Origin: Nitrospira sp.
GTDB taxonomy: Bacteria > Nitrospirota > Nitrospiria > Nitrospirales > Nitrospiraceae
Reading direction: 5' to 3'
Assembly: GCA_009594995.1 (NCBI GenBank)
Contig: VOPR01000070.1
Span: forward strand, 1-64,000
DNA: 64,000 nucleotides
In this document: in pieces, positions 17,170 to 26,268 of the stretch
How the letters are laid out: every line of letters begins with the position of its first letter
Numbering within the stretch: position 1 is the first letter of the stretch
The notes under the pieces: model-generated
The model's database searches: none
The model's input: only the letters and a program-made list of their open reading frames with translations
Told to the model about the DNA's origin: nothing
Translations under genes and position numbers: made by a program

Positions 17170-18858
17170 GTGCAAGGAGTAGTAAACCGCGAACAAGGGA
17201 ACGGAATACAGCTGCGGACGGCAGGCGGCCGTCAGTACTTCGAGATGCTGCTGCTGGCGCTTGTCGGAGGGTGGGCCTATTTTGCAAATTTGCACCTGTC
17301 GTTATTGGAAGGCAGCGAAGGCCTCTATGCCGGCATTGCCGGAGAAATGGGGCGCCGGCGAGAGTATTTCGACCTGACGTACCAGGGAGAGCCCTATTTC
17401 AACAAGCCGCCGCTCTATTTTTGGCTGCTGAATCTGTCCTCGTCGATCTGGGGCGATCACGAGGTCGCTCTGCGTCTTCCCGGCTCGCTTGCCGCGGTAG
17501 GGACCATCCTGCTGACGTATGTGCTGGGGACGAGGTTGGTGTCGTCTACGGCGGGATTCTGGGCGGCGCTGGCCGTCGCAACCAGCCATGTGTTTCTGTG
17601 GTACGGCCGTCGCGTGTTGTTCGATTCGACCCTGACCTTTCTCGTGACGCTGGCGTTGTTCGCCTGGGTGCAGGTGCAGTTGCTGGGCCGCAGTTCACGG
17701 TGGTATCTGCTTGCCTTCATCAGTATGGCGCTCGGTGCGATGCTGAAGGAGATGCACGGGTTTTTTCTGCCGCTGCTGGTCATGGCGACCTATGCCGTCA
17801 TCCAGCGTGATGCGCGGATGCTGAAGGACCGGTGGTTCTGGGCCGGATTGGGCTTGGCCATCGCGATGATGGCCGGATACGCGCAGATGCTGGGCCCCGG
17901 GTATCAACATCATTTTAAGATCCTGCGCGCGATTGGGTCTGTATGGAACAGCGGCCTTGCCGGCTCCGTGGGTATGGCGCGAGATGGACATCCGATCTAT
18001 TGGTATCTCGGAATGATGTGGGCCGACTTTTTCCCTTGGTGCGCGCTGCTTCCGTCGGCCCTCCTGTTGTTGTGGGTGCAACGACCTCTCCGCTCCCACC
18101 CGACGGAGCTCCTGCTCCTGGTCTGGGTGTTAAGCCTCTTCACCGCCTTCAGCCTGGCCACCCTCAAGCGGGAGCCCTATCTCACAACGATCGTTCCGGG
18201 GATCGGCTTGATGATCGGCTATTTCTACCACCGGATGTTTTCCTTCGCCGAAGCGTCCCGGCCGATGTCTCCGCTGCTGAGAGGTCTGCTCGTGATCCTG
18301 GCGCTGGTCTTCATCGGCGGGATGTTTTTGGGCGCCGCGCCTCTCCGGCGCCGGTGGCTGGTTTCGACTCCCGTGGTCTCGCCCGTCTTCATCGTGGTCA
18401 TCGTCACGTTGGCCGGCATTCTTCTCTACGCCGCGATCACCCCTCGGCTACAGCTCGCGCTTCGGATGGTAGGGCTGCTTGCCGTGGCCTATGTCGTGTT
18501 GATCGTGAACTACGTACTCCCGGCGATCGATCAGGCGGCGTCCCCGCGCAAGGCCACGGAGGAAATCAAATCCATGGCGAGGGACAGCGGGCCGGCGATG
18601 TTTCTGTACATTCCCGGCTGGCCTAAAAATGAAGATGCCGTGTATTACCTGAAGCGGGACACCGTGGTGCCGGATCTACCGAGTCACGAGGCGGTGCGTG
18701 AGGCGGTCCGTGCGCGAGGCCTCATCCGGATCATTACGGAAGAGCCGCATCTGATCTCGCTCCAAAAGCTAGAGGGGTTGGCTGTTGAAAAGATCCACGA
18801 GTTTCGGCAACCGGGACGCAAGCATCTGTTCCTGTTGTCGGTGCAGACTCAAGAGTAA
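17170..18858 (+). CDS. ArnT/PMT-like family 39 glycosyltransferase (membrane)
   Basis: About 562 residues if GTG 17170 is used (AAGGGGG 9 nt upstream); GTG 17164 is also possible. Polytopic, with 11-13 hydrophobic helices. The first periplasmic loop has the GT39/GT83 pattern EGLYAGIAGEMGRR ... GEPYFNKPPLYFWL, with the acidic residue expected to act in catalysis. Such enzymes transfer a sugar from an undecaprenyl or dolichyl carrier to lipid A, proteins or other envelope acceptors. Acceptor and donor are unknown. It follows the RND gene but is separated by 232 nt. Confidence 0.8.
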   Translation: MQGVVNREQGNGIQLRTAGGRQYFEMLLLALVGGWAYFANLHLSLLEGSEGLYAGIAGEMGRRREYFDLTYQGEPYFNKPPLYFWLLNLSSSIWGDHEVALRLPGSLAAVGTILLTYVLGTRLVSSTAGFWAALAVATSHVFLWYGRRVLFDSTLTFLVTLALFAWVQVQLLGRSSRWYLLAFISMALGAMLKEMHGFFLPLLVMATYAVIQRDARMLKDRWFWAGLGLAIAMMAGYAQMLGPGYQHHFKILRAIGSVWNSGLAGSVGMARDGHPIYWYLGMMWADFFPWCALLPSALLLLWVQRPLRSHPTELLLLVWVLSLFTAFSLATLKREPYLTTIVPGIGLMIGYFYHRMFSFAEASRPMSPLLRGLLVILALVFIGGMFLGAAPLRRRWLVSTPVVSPVFIVVIVTLAGILLYAAITPRLQLALRMVGLLAVAYVVLIVNYVLPAIDQAASPRKATEEIKSMARDSGPAMFLYIPGWPKNEDAVYYLKRDTVVPDLPSHEAVREAVRARGLIRIITEEPHLISLQKLEGLAVEKIHEFRQPGRKHLFLLSVQTQE

Positions 18859-19161
18859 GTGCCGGCCTGTTGCATTCTGCCACAGGACCACCGTGCCGGT
18901 TTGTAGCAGTCCTCCCCGATCCTGATCCACCCTTGCATACCCAGCCCTCCGTACGCGGTTGCCGACAAGGATTTACCTGTCTCTGATCAGTCGGCTGGCA
19001 GGGCTCCATCCTTGCAGTCATAGCTTGAGACCAAATCGATCTCTCTGAGGAGGTGTGACGCATCTGTGTCACACCCACTCCCAGCGGGGTCTGATGGACC
19101 AGCCTCTGGGGCGGAAATAGCCGCACCAGCGCGGCGGTCGCTGACACACGAAGGAGGCAGG
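18859..19161. other. Intergenic region with a 24-bp palindrome
   Basis: No gene recognised. It holds the inverted repeat at 19052-19075 and presumably the promoter of the DUF2231 gene. Confidence 0.5.
19052..19075. promoter_or_regulatory. Palindrome GGTGTGAC-N8-GTCACACC, candidate operator
   Basis: A perfect 8-bp inverted repeat with an 8-nt centre, 87 bp before the DUF2231 start codon. It contains TGTGA/TCACA half-sites like CRP boxes, but with 10 nt between them instead of 6, so a plain CRP site is unlikely. Confidence 0.45.
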
Positions 19162-19587
19162 ATGCATCCCGTTCATCCGATGGTTGTCCACTTTCCCATC
19201 GCATTGTTGCTGGCGAGTGTGCTGTTCGATGGGTTGGCGCTTCGATGGAGGCGTGAGCAGTTTCGAGACACCAGCCTGTCTTTGCTGGTCCTCGGCGTGC
19301 TGGCCGCAGGGGTGGCCGTGCTTACGGGGCATTTTGCCGAAGAAGCGATTGAGCACAGCGGCATTTCGAAGGATGCCATTGAACTCCATGAGGAACTGGG
19401 ATTCGCGGTATTCTGGGTCTTCCTCGGCCTGGTTGGGTTGCGATTGGCTATGAAATGGGGGTGGGTGAAGGAACAGCCCCTGCTTGTGCTGGCGGCGGGA
19501 TTGGCCGGAGGGCTGCTGATGTTGGTGGCGAGTTATTTCGGTGGCGACTTGGTCTATCGGTTCGGCGCTGGAGTGCTTCCGCGATGA
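19162..19587 (+). CDS. DUF2231 membrane protein
   Basis: 141 residues; ATG 19162 is preceded by GAAGGAGGCAG. Opening HPVHPMVVHFPIALLLASVL is the hallmark of DUF2231, a four-helix membrane family often encoded near cytochromes and heme proteins. His residues in helices 1 and 3 (HPMVVHFP, ELHEEL) could bind heme, which is inference. The stop overlaps the start of the next gene by ATGA, showing translational coupling with the bactofilin-like gene. Confidence 0.82.
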   Translation: MHPVHPMVVHFPIALLLASVLFDGLALRWRREQFRDTSLSLLVLGVLAAGVAVLTGHFAEEAIEHSGISKDAIELHEELGFAVFWVFLGLVGLRLAMKWGWVKEQPLLVLAAGLAGGLLMLVASYFGGDLVYRFGAGVLPR

Positions 19588-20753
19588 GTGTCATAACGAC
19601 GACCGTTCGGGTAGTTATGGCGTTGATGCTGTGGTCTGGTTCGACGGCGAGTATGGCCGAGGACGTAGCGCCGCGATCGCCGTGGGGGGACCGCGCAGTG
19701 TTGCGAGCCGGCCAGGTGGTGCAGGGTGATTACTTTGCCTTCGGTCCGCATGTCGAAATTTCCGGTATCGTGAACGGCGACCTGTATGCGGCGGGCGGCG
19801 AGGTTATCGTGGACGGGGTGGTAAATGGCGACGTGATTGTGGCGGGCGCCAAAGTGGTGCTATCCGGAACGGTTGCCCAGGATGCCAGAGTGGTCGGAGC
19901 CCAGGTGACCGTGAGCGGAACCATCGGCAGAAATGCCACCATCGGTGGAGTGGACGTTCATCTGACCGACAGGGCGAAGGTGCGGGAGAATCTACTCGCC
20001 GGCGGCGGCCATGTGCAGCTCGCCGGGTCCATTGGCCGGGATGCGAGGGTTGGCGCGTGGCAGGCGACCCTGTCGAACGAGATTGATCGCGACTTCGTTG
20101 TCGCGGCGGAGTCCGTGCGGCTCACCTCGAAAGCCTCCGTCGGGGGGCGGCTGCGTTATTGGGGCGAAGCGGCTCCGTCGATCGATGAAGAGGCCACTGT
20201 GCGAGGGCTGATCACCAGGCGCCCATTGCCGGAAGGCTGGTCCGTGGAACGGGCTCGCCAGGGACTCATCGGAATGCGAGTGCTGGCAGCAGTCGTCAGT
20301 TTCCTCTCTACCTTGATTCTGGGGTTGATCCTGTTGCGAATCTATCCGCAGTTTGCCGCCCGGGCGACGGCGACCATGCTCGAGCGTCCGGGGCTATCAC
20401 TGGGGTGGGGTGTTGCGGCATTCATCATCACACCGATTGTCGCCATCAGTTTCGTGGTGACCCTCCTGGCACTGCCGGTTGGAGTCATCCTGCTCGCGCT
20501 GTATGGCGTGACGCTGTATCTGGTGAGAATTTATGCCGTCACCTGCGCGGGGCAGTTCCTGCTTCGCCATCGACATGACTCATCGTCACTGACCGGGCCA
20601 TTTGTGGCGGGGTTGGTGTTGTATTCACTCCTGTCGCTGGTTCCGGTCATCGGAGGATTGTTGACACTCTCCACCATGCTCTTTGGATTGGGTGCGGTGC
20701 TGCTCACGAAGAAGGACGTTCTGGCGGGTTTGCAGGAGCAGGATCAGGTGTAA
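19584..20753 (+). CDS. Polymer-forming (bactofilin-like) repeat protein with C-terminal membrane helices
   Basis: 389 residues. A signal peptide (to ~25) is followed by ~170 residues of short beta-helix repeats of the form V-x-G-x-V-x-G-D-V (ISGIVNGDLYAAGGEVIVDG), as in polymer-forming cytoskeletal proteins. The C-terminal third has about four hydrophobic helices (LAAVVSFLSTLILGLILL to LLTLSTMLFGLGAVLL). The signal peptide suggests that the repeats lie in the periplasm, unlike cytoplasmic bactofilins. It starts inside the stop of the DUF2231 gene. A structural or envelope-organising role is inferred. Confidence 0.75.
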   Translation: MSVITTTVRVVMALMLWSGSTASMAEDVAPRSPWGDRAVLRAGQVVQGDYFAFGPHVEISGIVNGDLYAAGGEVIVDGVVNGDVIVAGAKVVLSGTVAQDARVVGAQVTVSGTIGRNATIGGVDVHLTDRAKVRENLLAGGGHVQLAGSIGRDARVGAWQATLSNEIDRDFVVAAESVRLTSKASVGGRLRYWGEAAPSIDEEATVRGLITRRPLPEGWSVERARQGLIGMRVLAAVVSFLSTLILGLILLRIYPQFAARATATMLERPGLSLGWGVAAFIITPIVAISFVVTLLALPVGVILLALYGVTLYLVRIYAVTCAGQFLLRHRHDSSSLTGPFVAGLVLYSLLSLVPVIGGLLTLSTMLFGLGAVLLTKKDVLAGLQEQDQV

Positions 20754-20773
20754 CGCATGACTCGTTGCAGGCC

Positions 20774-21913
20774 ATGATTCGTCGTCACACAACCGGGCCC
20801 GGAGAGCAACCGGCCGCGGTGACATTGGTGGAAGGTCACACCCTGCGTTGCCTGGGTGCGTGGACGATGTCTGATGTAGCCTCGGTCGAACGTGTACTCA
20901 CTGGAATGGATTGGCCTGCCGGTGGTTCCTTGCGGTTTGAAGGCAGTGGAATTCATGCCTTCGATACCGGTGGGGCGGTGGTGTTGTCCAGGGCGGTGAT
21001 GGAAGCCCGGCGGCATGGCTGCAGCGTGACGGTCGAAGGCTTGCGCTCCGAATATGCGCAGCTTATGAGCCTGGTGTCGTCCAATTGGAGCGCGATGGTC
21101 ACGCCCGTGGCTCCGCGGCCGAACGGGAGGGCGCGGCTCCACTCGGCAATCAGGCATGTGATCGCACGGGTGATGCGGGGATTGGGGTTCATCGGAGAAA
21201 GTTCGATCGCCCTGCTGCGTCTCATCGCATCCCCCGCCCGCATGCGCTGGCGCAGTTGCCTGCACAGTCTTCGTCTCGACGGAGTCAATGCGCTGCCGAT
21301 TACCGGCCTGCTCACATTTCTGATCGGTGTGGTGATTGCGTATCAGGGGGCCGAACAATTGCGGAAGTTCGGCACCAACATTTTTATCGTGGATCTGGTG
21401 GGGATCTCCCTGCTGCGTGAAATTGCGCCGTTGATCGCCGCCATTTTAATTGCCGGTCGCTCTGGTTCGGCCTACGCCGCGCAGATCGGCACCATGAAAG
21501 TGACGGAGGAACTGGATGCATTGCAAACATTCGGACTGTCGCCCATCGAACTGCTGGTGCTGCCGCGGGTATTGGCGCTGGTCGTGGCGCTGCCGCTGCT
21601 GACCGTGTATGCCGATGTGCTGGGTGTATTCGGGGGAATGTTAATCGCGTCGAATCAACTGAACGTCAGCTTCACTGCCTTTCTGTCGCGCTTCGAGGAG
21701 GCGGTGGCGCTACGGCATTTCTTGATCGGCATCGGCAAGGCGCCGTTTTTTGCTGTGATCATCGCGCTGGTCGGATGTTATCAAGGCTTTCAGATTCGAG
21801 GCGGGGTCGACGACGTGGGGCGGCACACAACCGTCAGCGTGGTGCAGAGCATTTTTCTCGTCATCATCTTTGATGCGATGTGCAGCATCCTTCTGAATTG
21901 GTGGAATCTCTAG
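20774..21913 (+). CDS. MlaE-family ABC permease with N-terminal STAS domain
   Basis: 379 residues from ATG 20774 (TTG 20765 possible). Residues ~10-110 form a STAS-like domain (IHAFDTGGAVVLSRAVMEARR), equivalent to a fused MlaB. Residues ~130-379 are the MlaE permease with five or six helices and the family segments ALPITGLLTFLIGVVIAYQG and GRSGSAYAAQIGTMKVTEEL. Together with the ATPase and MCE genes downstream it forms a phospholipid or lipid transporter across the envelope. The fusion explains why no separate MlaB gene is found. Confidence 0.92.
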   Translation: MIRRHTTGPGEQPAAVTLVEGHTLRCLGAWTMSDVASVERVLTGMDWPAGGSLRFEGSGIHAFDTGGAVVLSRAVMEARRHGCSVTVEGLRSEYAQLMSLVSSNWSAMVTPVAPRPNGRARLHSAIRHVIARVMRGLGFIGESSIALLRLIASPARMRWRSCLHSLRLDGVNALPITGLLTFLIGVVIAYQGAEQLRKFGTNIFIVDLVGISLLREIAPLIAAILIAGRSGSAYAAQIGTMKVTEELDALQTFGLSPIELLVLPRVLALVVALPLLTVYADVLGVFGGMLIASNQLNVSFTAFLSRFEEAVALRHFLIGIGKAPFFAVIIALVGCYQGFQIRGGVDDVGRHTTVSVVQSIFLVIIFDAMCSILLNWWNL

Positions 21914-21987
21914 CCAGGACTGCTTATGAATACCTGTTGCGAGATCCGGCCTCCGGCCCAACCTGATCGAGGGGAGTGACCGGCACC

Positions 21988-22794
21988 ATGTCCGTCGCCG
22001 TGCAAACAGGGGCGCCAATCATCGACGTCAGGCATGTGTCGACGCGATTCGGGCCGGCGGTTGTTCATGAAGATGTGAGTCTCACGGTTGTGAGGGGCGA
22101 GGTGTTCGCGATCGCAGGCGGCAACGGCTGTGGGAAATCCACGCTGTTGCGCGAAATCATCGGCCTGCTGACGCCAACATCCGGCAGTATCAGCCTGCTG
22201 GGCGTCAATAGTCGCGAGCTCGAGCAGTCGAACGGGTCTCCCCTGCATCGCCGGTTCGGTGTGATGTTTCAACATGGCGCGCTGTTCAGTTCCATGACCT
22301 TGGCGGAAAACGTCGCCGTCCCGTTGCGGGAGCATACGTCGCTGAGTGCCGGGCTCGTCCGGGATATCGTGGCGTTGAAGATTGCCCTGGTTGGCCTGCC
22401 GCCTGATAGCGCGGTGAAATTTCCGAGCGAATTGAGCGGTGGAATGAGGCGGCGTGCGGCGCTGGCCCGTGCGATCGTCATGGACCCCGAGCTCTTGTTT
22501 CTGGATGAACCCACGGCTGGATTGGATCCGATGATCGCGGCCGGCTTCGACGACCTGCTGTTGAATCTGAAGCGGATGTTGGGTCTGACAGTCGTGATGG
22601 TGACCCATGACCTTGATACGTTGTGGCGTATTGCGGACCGAGTGGCGGTGCTGGGCGAGGGGCGTGTGCGTGGAATAGGGACGATGGAAGAGCTGGCCGC
22701 CTCGGACGATCCGGCCGTACAGGACTATTTCCATGGCCCTCGCGGACGGGCCGCGCAGATGAATCATTCCGCGCCAGGATTGCATCGGGATTGA
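21988..22794 (+). CDS. MlaF-like ABC transporter ATPase
   Basis: 268 residues. Walker A GGNGCGKST (~residues 44-52), Q-loop in FQHGALF, signature LSGGM, Walker B LLFLDEPT and switch His in VTHDLD are all present. It powers the MCE lipid transporter with the neighbouring permease (74 nt upstream) and MCE protein (10 nt downstream). GAGGGGAG lies ~11 nt before ATG 21988; GTG 21976 is an alternative start. Confidence 0.93.
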   Translation: MSVAVQTGAPIIDVRHVSTRFGPAVVHEDVSLTVVRGEVFAIAGGNGCGKSTLLREIIGLLTPTSGSISLLGVNSRELEQSNGSPLHRRFGVMFQHGALFSSMTLAENVAVPLREHTSLSAGLVRDIVALKIALVGLPPDSAVKFPSELSGGMRRRAALARAIVMDPELLFLDEPTAGLDPMIAAGFDDLLLNLKRMLGLTVVMVTHDLDTLWRIADRVAVLGEGRVRGIGTMEELAASDDPAVQDYFHGPRGRAAQMNHSAPGLHRD

Positions 22795-22804
22795 GAGGTG
22801 CCGG

Positions 22805-23767
22805 ATGGAGCCGAAGGTCAACTACATCGTCGTCGGCGCATTTGTCCTGTTGCTGGGCGCCACGGTGCTTGGGGCGGTGCTGTGGCTGGGCAAGACGGAT
22901 TACCGTGGCATCTATGATCGGTATTATGTCTACACCAAAGAATCCGTCGCCGGACTGAGCGTGGATTCGACCGTCAAGTATCGCGGGGTGGACGTCGGAC
23001 GAGTGAAGGAAGTGATTCTCAACCCGGAGAACTCGGAAGAGGTGCGAGTGACGCTGGACATTGTCGGAGGGACGCCCGTCAAGACCGACACGCAGGCGGT
23101 TCTGGTGACGCAGGGACTCACGGGGTTGGTGACGCTCAATCTGACGGGAGGAACCAGGGAGGCGCTGCCGCTCACGCCGTCTGCCGGGCAGGCGTATCCG
23201 GTCATCAAAAGCGTGCCTTCTTTATTTGGGCGGCTGGACGGGACCCTGGGAAAACTGTTGTCGGAACAGGGGCTGTCCAACCTTGTGGCCAATCTTAACG
23301 GTTTGGCCCAGAATGCGTCTCTCGTGTTGGATGAAGAGAATCGTGCGCAGGTCCGGCAGATGCTGAAAGATCTGTCGGAGGTGACGAAGGTATTGGCGGC
23401 TCGGAGCAGCCAAGTGGATCACGGGGTACAACATGCGGCGCAGACGGCCGAACAGACGGCGCGACTGACCGAGCAACTCGGCAAACAGTTACCGGCGGTG
23501 CTGGATCGTATCAGTAAAAGTGCGGCTGGACTTCAGCAGTTGAGCGAGGAGCTGTCGCGGACCAGCCGTTCGGTCGGTGACATGGTCGGCGCGACCAGGC
23601 CCGGGTTTGAGCAATTTTCACGGCAGACGCTGACGGACGCAGGCCTTCTGGTCACGGAGATGCGGCAACTGACCGCCACCTTGAATCGCGTGGCGCAACA
23701 AGTCGAACGTCAACCGAATGTATTAGTCCTTGGCCGATCGGGTCAGCCCAAGGGGCCGGGTGAATAG
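22805..23767 (+). CDS. MCE-domain (MlaD-like) lipid-transport protein
   Basis: 320 residues. One N-terminal membrane anchor (~6-28: YIVVGAFVLLLGATVLGAVL) is followed by a single MCE domain (~40-120: SVDSTVKYRGVDVGRVKEV). Then comes a long helical, coiled-coil-prone tail rich in Gln and Leu (~130-300). Members form a hexameric periplasmic ring that carries lipids between the ABC permease and outer membrane. It is in the same operon as the permease, the ATPase and an auxiliary lipoprotein. Confidence 0.92.
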   Translation: MEPKVNYIVVGAFVLLLGATVLGAVLWLGKTDYRGIYDRYYVYTKESVAGLSVDSTVKYRGVDVGRVKEVILNPENSEEVRVTLDIVGGTPVKTDTQAVLVTQGLTGLVTLNLTGGTREALPLTPSAGQAYPVIKSVPSLFGRLDGTLGKLLSEQGLSNLVANLNGLAQNASLVLDEENRAQVRQMLKDLSEVTKVLAARSSQVDHGVQHAAQTAEQTARLTEQLGKQLPAVLDRISKSAAGLQQLSEELSRTSRSVGDMVGATRPGFEQFSRQTLTDAGLLVTEMRQLTATLNRVAQQVERQPNVLVLGRSGQPKGPGE

Positions 23768-23777
23768 AGGACGAACC

Positions 23778-24425
23778 GTGTTCTTTCGTCGTGCAGCAGC
23801 CGGGTTGGGATTGATGATGGTGGCCTACGCAGTCACGGCCTGTGTGCTGCCCCGGGCGGCGGATACTCCGATCCATACCTTTGTGCTGACGCATGAGGCG
23901 GCGGATCGGGGAGCGGACGGTCGAACCGTGCAGGCAAGCGCTCAGGCGCTGCTGGTGGTCGGGGTTCCGCAAGCGGCGGCCGGATTCGAGCAGCCGCGTA
24001 TGGCCTATGTGCAGCGGCCGTTAGAAGTGAGTTATTACGCGACCCATGTCTGGATCGATACTCCTTCGCGTATGTTGACGCCCTTGCTGCTTCGATCGCT
24101 GGAAACCACCGGGCTCTGGCGGGTCGTGGTGCCGATGCCGACCACGCTCCGGGGCGACTATCAGTTGGATACATCCGGTCTCATGATACAGCAGGAGTTT
24201 CTGCAGCAGCCGAGCCGGACTCGTGTTCAGTTGCGCGTACAACTGACGGATGTAAAGGCGCAACGTGTCATGGGAGCGCGAATGTTTGAAGCGTTAGAGC
24301 CGGCCCCTACGGACGATGCCTATGGCGGCGTATTGGCGGCAAATCGTGCGGTGGCCACGGTGCTGACTGGGGTGAATGAGTGGGTCGCGTCCTGTTTGCG
24401 GGGCACAGGCAAAGATGTCTGTTGA
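23778..24425 (+). CDS. ABC-type transport auxiliary lipoprotein
   Basis: 215 residues from GTG 23778 (GAGG ~7 nt upstream). A lipobox AYAVTAC gives a lipidated Cys at about residue 25. The body matches the DUF330/LptE-like auxiliary lipoproteins found at the end of MCE operons (VSYYATHVWIDTPSRMLTPL; LRVQLTDVKAQRVMGARMFE). It would sit at the outer membrane and help accept lipids from the MCE assembly. It is 10 nt after the MCE gene. Confidence 0.8.
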   Translation: MFFRRAAAGLGLMMVAYAVTACVLPRAADTPIHTFVLTHEAADRGADGRTVQASAQALLVVGVPQAAAGFEQPRMAYVQRPLEVSYYATHVWIDTPSRMLTPLLLRSLETTGLWRVVVPMPTTLRGDYQLDTSGLMIQQEFLQQPSRTRVQLRVQLTDVKAQRVMGARMFEALEPAPTDDAYGGVLAANRAVATVLTGVNEWVASCLRGTGKDVC

Positions 24426-24487
24426 TCGGCTGCCGTGGCCAGTATTGAGGGTACGAGTGGAGTATCTTGGATGAGACGGTATCGGTT

Positions 24488-24964
24488 ATGCGCACACCGC
24501 TGAAGGTCGGGTTCAGTTTCGGGCTTACCTCCGGCGTGATCACCACACTGGGTTTGATGGTCGGGCTGCACGCGGGCACACATTCCATGCCTGCTGTGCT
24601 GGGAGGCATTCTCACCATCGCAGTCGCCGACGCCATGTCCGACGCGTTGGGGATCCATGTCGCCGAAGAGTCCAAGAACCATGGAAATACCCATGAAATT
24701 TGGGAGTCAACCCTGGCGACGTTCGCGGCGAAGTTTGTCATCGCCGGGACCTTCGCGATTCCCGTGCTGTTTCTGCCGTTGGATCTCGCGGTTGTGGCCA
24801 GCCTCATCTGGGGCCTGATGTTATTGGCGGTGCTGAGTTATTCCCTGGCACGCGCGCAACGGGTGCCGCCCTGGAAAGTGATCGGCGAGCATGTCGTCAT
24901 CGGGATCGCTGTCGTGGCCATGACGCACTATCTCGGCCAGTGGGTACGAATGACATTTGGTTGA
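24488..24964 (+). CDS. VIT1/CCC1-like small membrane protein
   Basis: 158 residues from ATG 24488; TTG 24467 has a better-placed GGAG and would add seven residues. Four to five hydrophobic helices. The segment FGLTSGVITTLGLMVGLHAG resembles the first helix of VIT/CCC1 iron-manganese transporters, and IAVADAMSDALGIHVAEESK resembles their metal-entry helix. It lacks the cytoplasmic metal-binding insert of eukaryotic VIT1. A divalent-metal transport role is possible, not shown. Confidence 0.55.
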   Translation: MRTPLKVGFSFGLTSGVITTLGLMVGLHAGTHSMPAVLGGILTIAVADAMSDALGIHVAEESKNHGNTHEIWESTLATFAAKFVIAGTFAIPVLFLPLDLAVVASLIWGLMLLAVLSYSLARAQRVPPWKVIGEHVVIGIAVVAMTHYLGQWVRMTFG

Positions 24965-24993
24965 GACACGAGCATGAAGGAGATGTAGGTAGG

Positions 24994-26268
24994 ATGGAGA
25001 TACAGACGCAGTTGCCTAAAGTGGGAATCGGCCACCGGTGCGGGGCGATACAGGCCAATATCAGCGGCTATCGCAGTCTGATGAGCGACGAGGTCTATGA
25101 GGAGCTCACCTCATTGGCGACAAGTTTACGAGGCGTGAAAATTTGCCATGTGAATTCCACGGCGGCAGGCGGCGGCGTGGCGGAGCTGTTAGCGCGGTAT
25201 ATCCCGATGTTGCAGGCGCTCGGGGTGCGGGCCGACTGGCGCTTGATCCATGGCGAGCCGGAGTTTTTTGCCATCACCAAGGCCTTCCACAATGCGTTGC
25301 AAGGCGGCCACTACGGACTGGGCGCAGCCGAGCAGGATGTGTACTTGAAGGTCAATGAGCGCAGTGCCAAGGCGCTCGGCAACGACTATGACCTGTACAT
25401 TGTCCACGATCCCCAGCCGGCGGCCATTCGCCACTTCGCGGGCTCGCGCGGCGCGAAATGGATTTGGCGTTGTCACATCGACAGCTCCGCGCCGGACAAG
25501 GAGGTCAGCCAGTTTCTTCGGCCCTTGCTGGAAGAGTATGAAGCAGTGGTGTTTACCATGGGCCAGTTCGTGCTGCCGCACCTGGCGGCCAGGCGAGTGG
25601 CGTTCATTGCGCCGGCGATCGACCCCCTGGCCACCAAGAATATGGAGTTGCCGATAGATCTGTGCCGCCGCGTGATCGCCGATTCCGGGGTGGATCCCAA
25701 CAGGCCGCTGCTGCTTCAGGTATCGCGCTTTGATCCGTGGAAGGATCCGCTTGGGGTGGTGCGCGCCTACCGGCAGGTCAAAGAAGAGATTCCCGGGGGC
25801 CAGCTCGTGCTGATCGGAGCCATGGCCGGTGACGATCCGGAAGGGTGGGAGATTTTGGATCGAGTCGAAGAAGAAGCGGCGAACGATCCGGACCTCTTCG
25901 TGTTTACGAATCTTGCCGGCGTGGGCAGCATGGAGGTTAATGCGTTCCAGCGCGGCTGTGACGTCGTGATCCAAAAGTCGTTACGGGAAGGGTTTGGGCT
26001 GGTGGTGTCCGAAGCCCTCTGGAAAGAAAAGCCGGTGGTGGCCGGAAACACCGGCGGCATTCCCATGCAATTCCCCGAGCCCTTTCAGGAGAATCTCGTG
26101 GGGAGCGTGGAAGCGTGCGCGGAGCGGGCGCTCCATCTGCTCCGGCATCCGGGCGAGCGCGGGGAGTTCGGACGGGCCGGACGCGAGCATGTGCGGCAAC
26201 ACTTCCTGATGCCCCGGCTGGTGCGTGATGAATTGCGATTGATCAAGCAGGTCCTGGAAGCCACATGA
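24994..26268 (+). CDS. treT: Trehalose synthase, glycosyltransferring type (GT4)
   Basis: 424 residues from ATG 24994 (AAGGAG 10 nt upstream). GT-B fold of the TreT family: the N-terminal domain has HVNSTAAGGGVAELL and CHIDSSAPDKEV; the C-terminal nucleotide-sugar site has VSRFDPWKDPLGVV and KSLREGFGLVVSEALW (E-x7-E motif). TreT makes trehalose from an NDP-glucose and glucose, reversibly. The stop overlaps the start of the glucan phosphorylase gene, so glycogen breakdown and trehalose metabolism are translationally coupled. Confidence 0.85.
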   Translation: MEIQTQLPKVGIGHRCGAIQANISGYRSLMSDEVYEELTSLATSLRGVKICHVNSTAAGGGVAELLARYIPMLQALGVRADWRLIHGEPEFFAITKAFHNALQGGHYGLGAAEQDVYLKVNERSAKALGNDYDLYIVHDPQPAAIRHFAGSRGAKWIWRCHIDSSAPDKEVSQFLRPLLEEYEAVVFTMGQFVLPHLAARRVAFIAPAIDPLATKNMELPIDLCRRVIADSGVDPNRPLLLQVSRFDPWKDPLGVVRAYRQVKEEIPGGQLVLIGAMAGDDPEGWEILDRVEEEAANDPDLFVFTNLAGVGSMEVNAFQRGCDVVIQKSLREGFGLVVSEALWKEKPVVAGNTGGIPMQFPEPFQENLVGSVEACAERALHLLRHPGERGEFGRAGREHVRQHFLMPRLVRDELRLIKQVLEAT

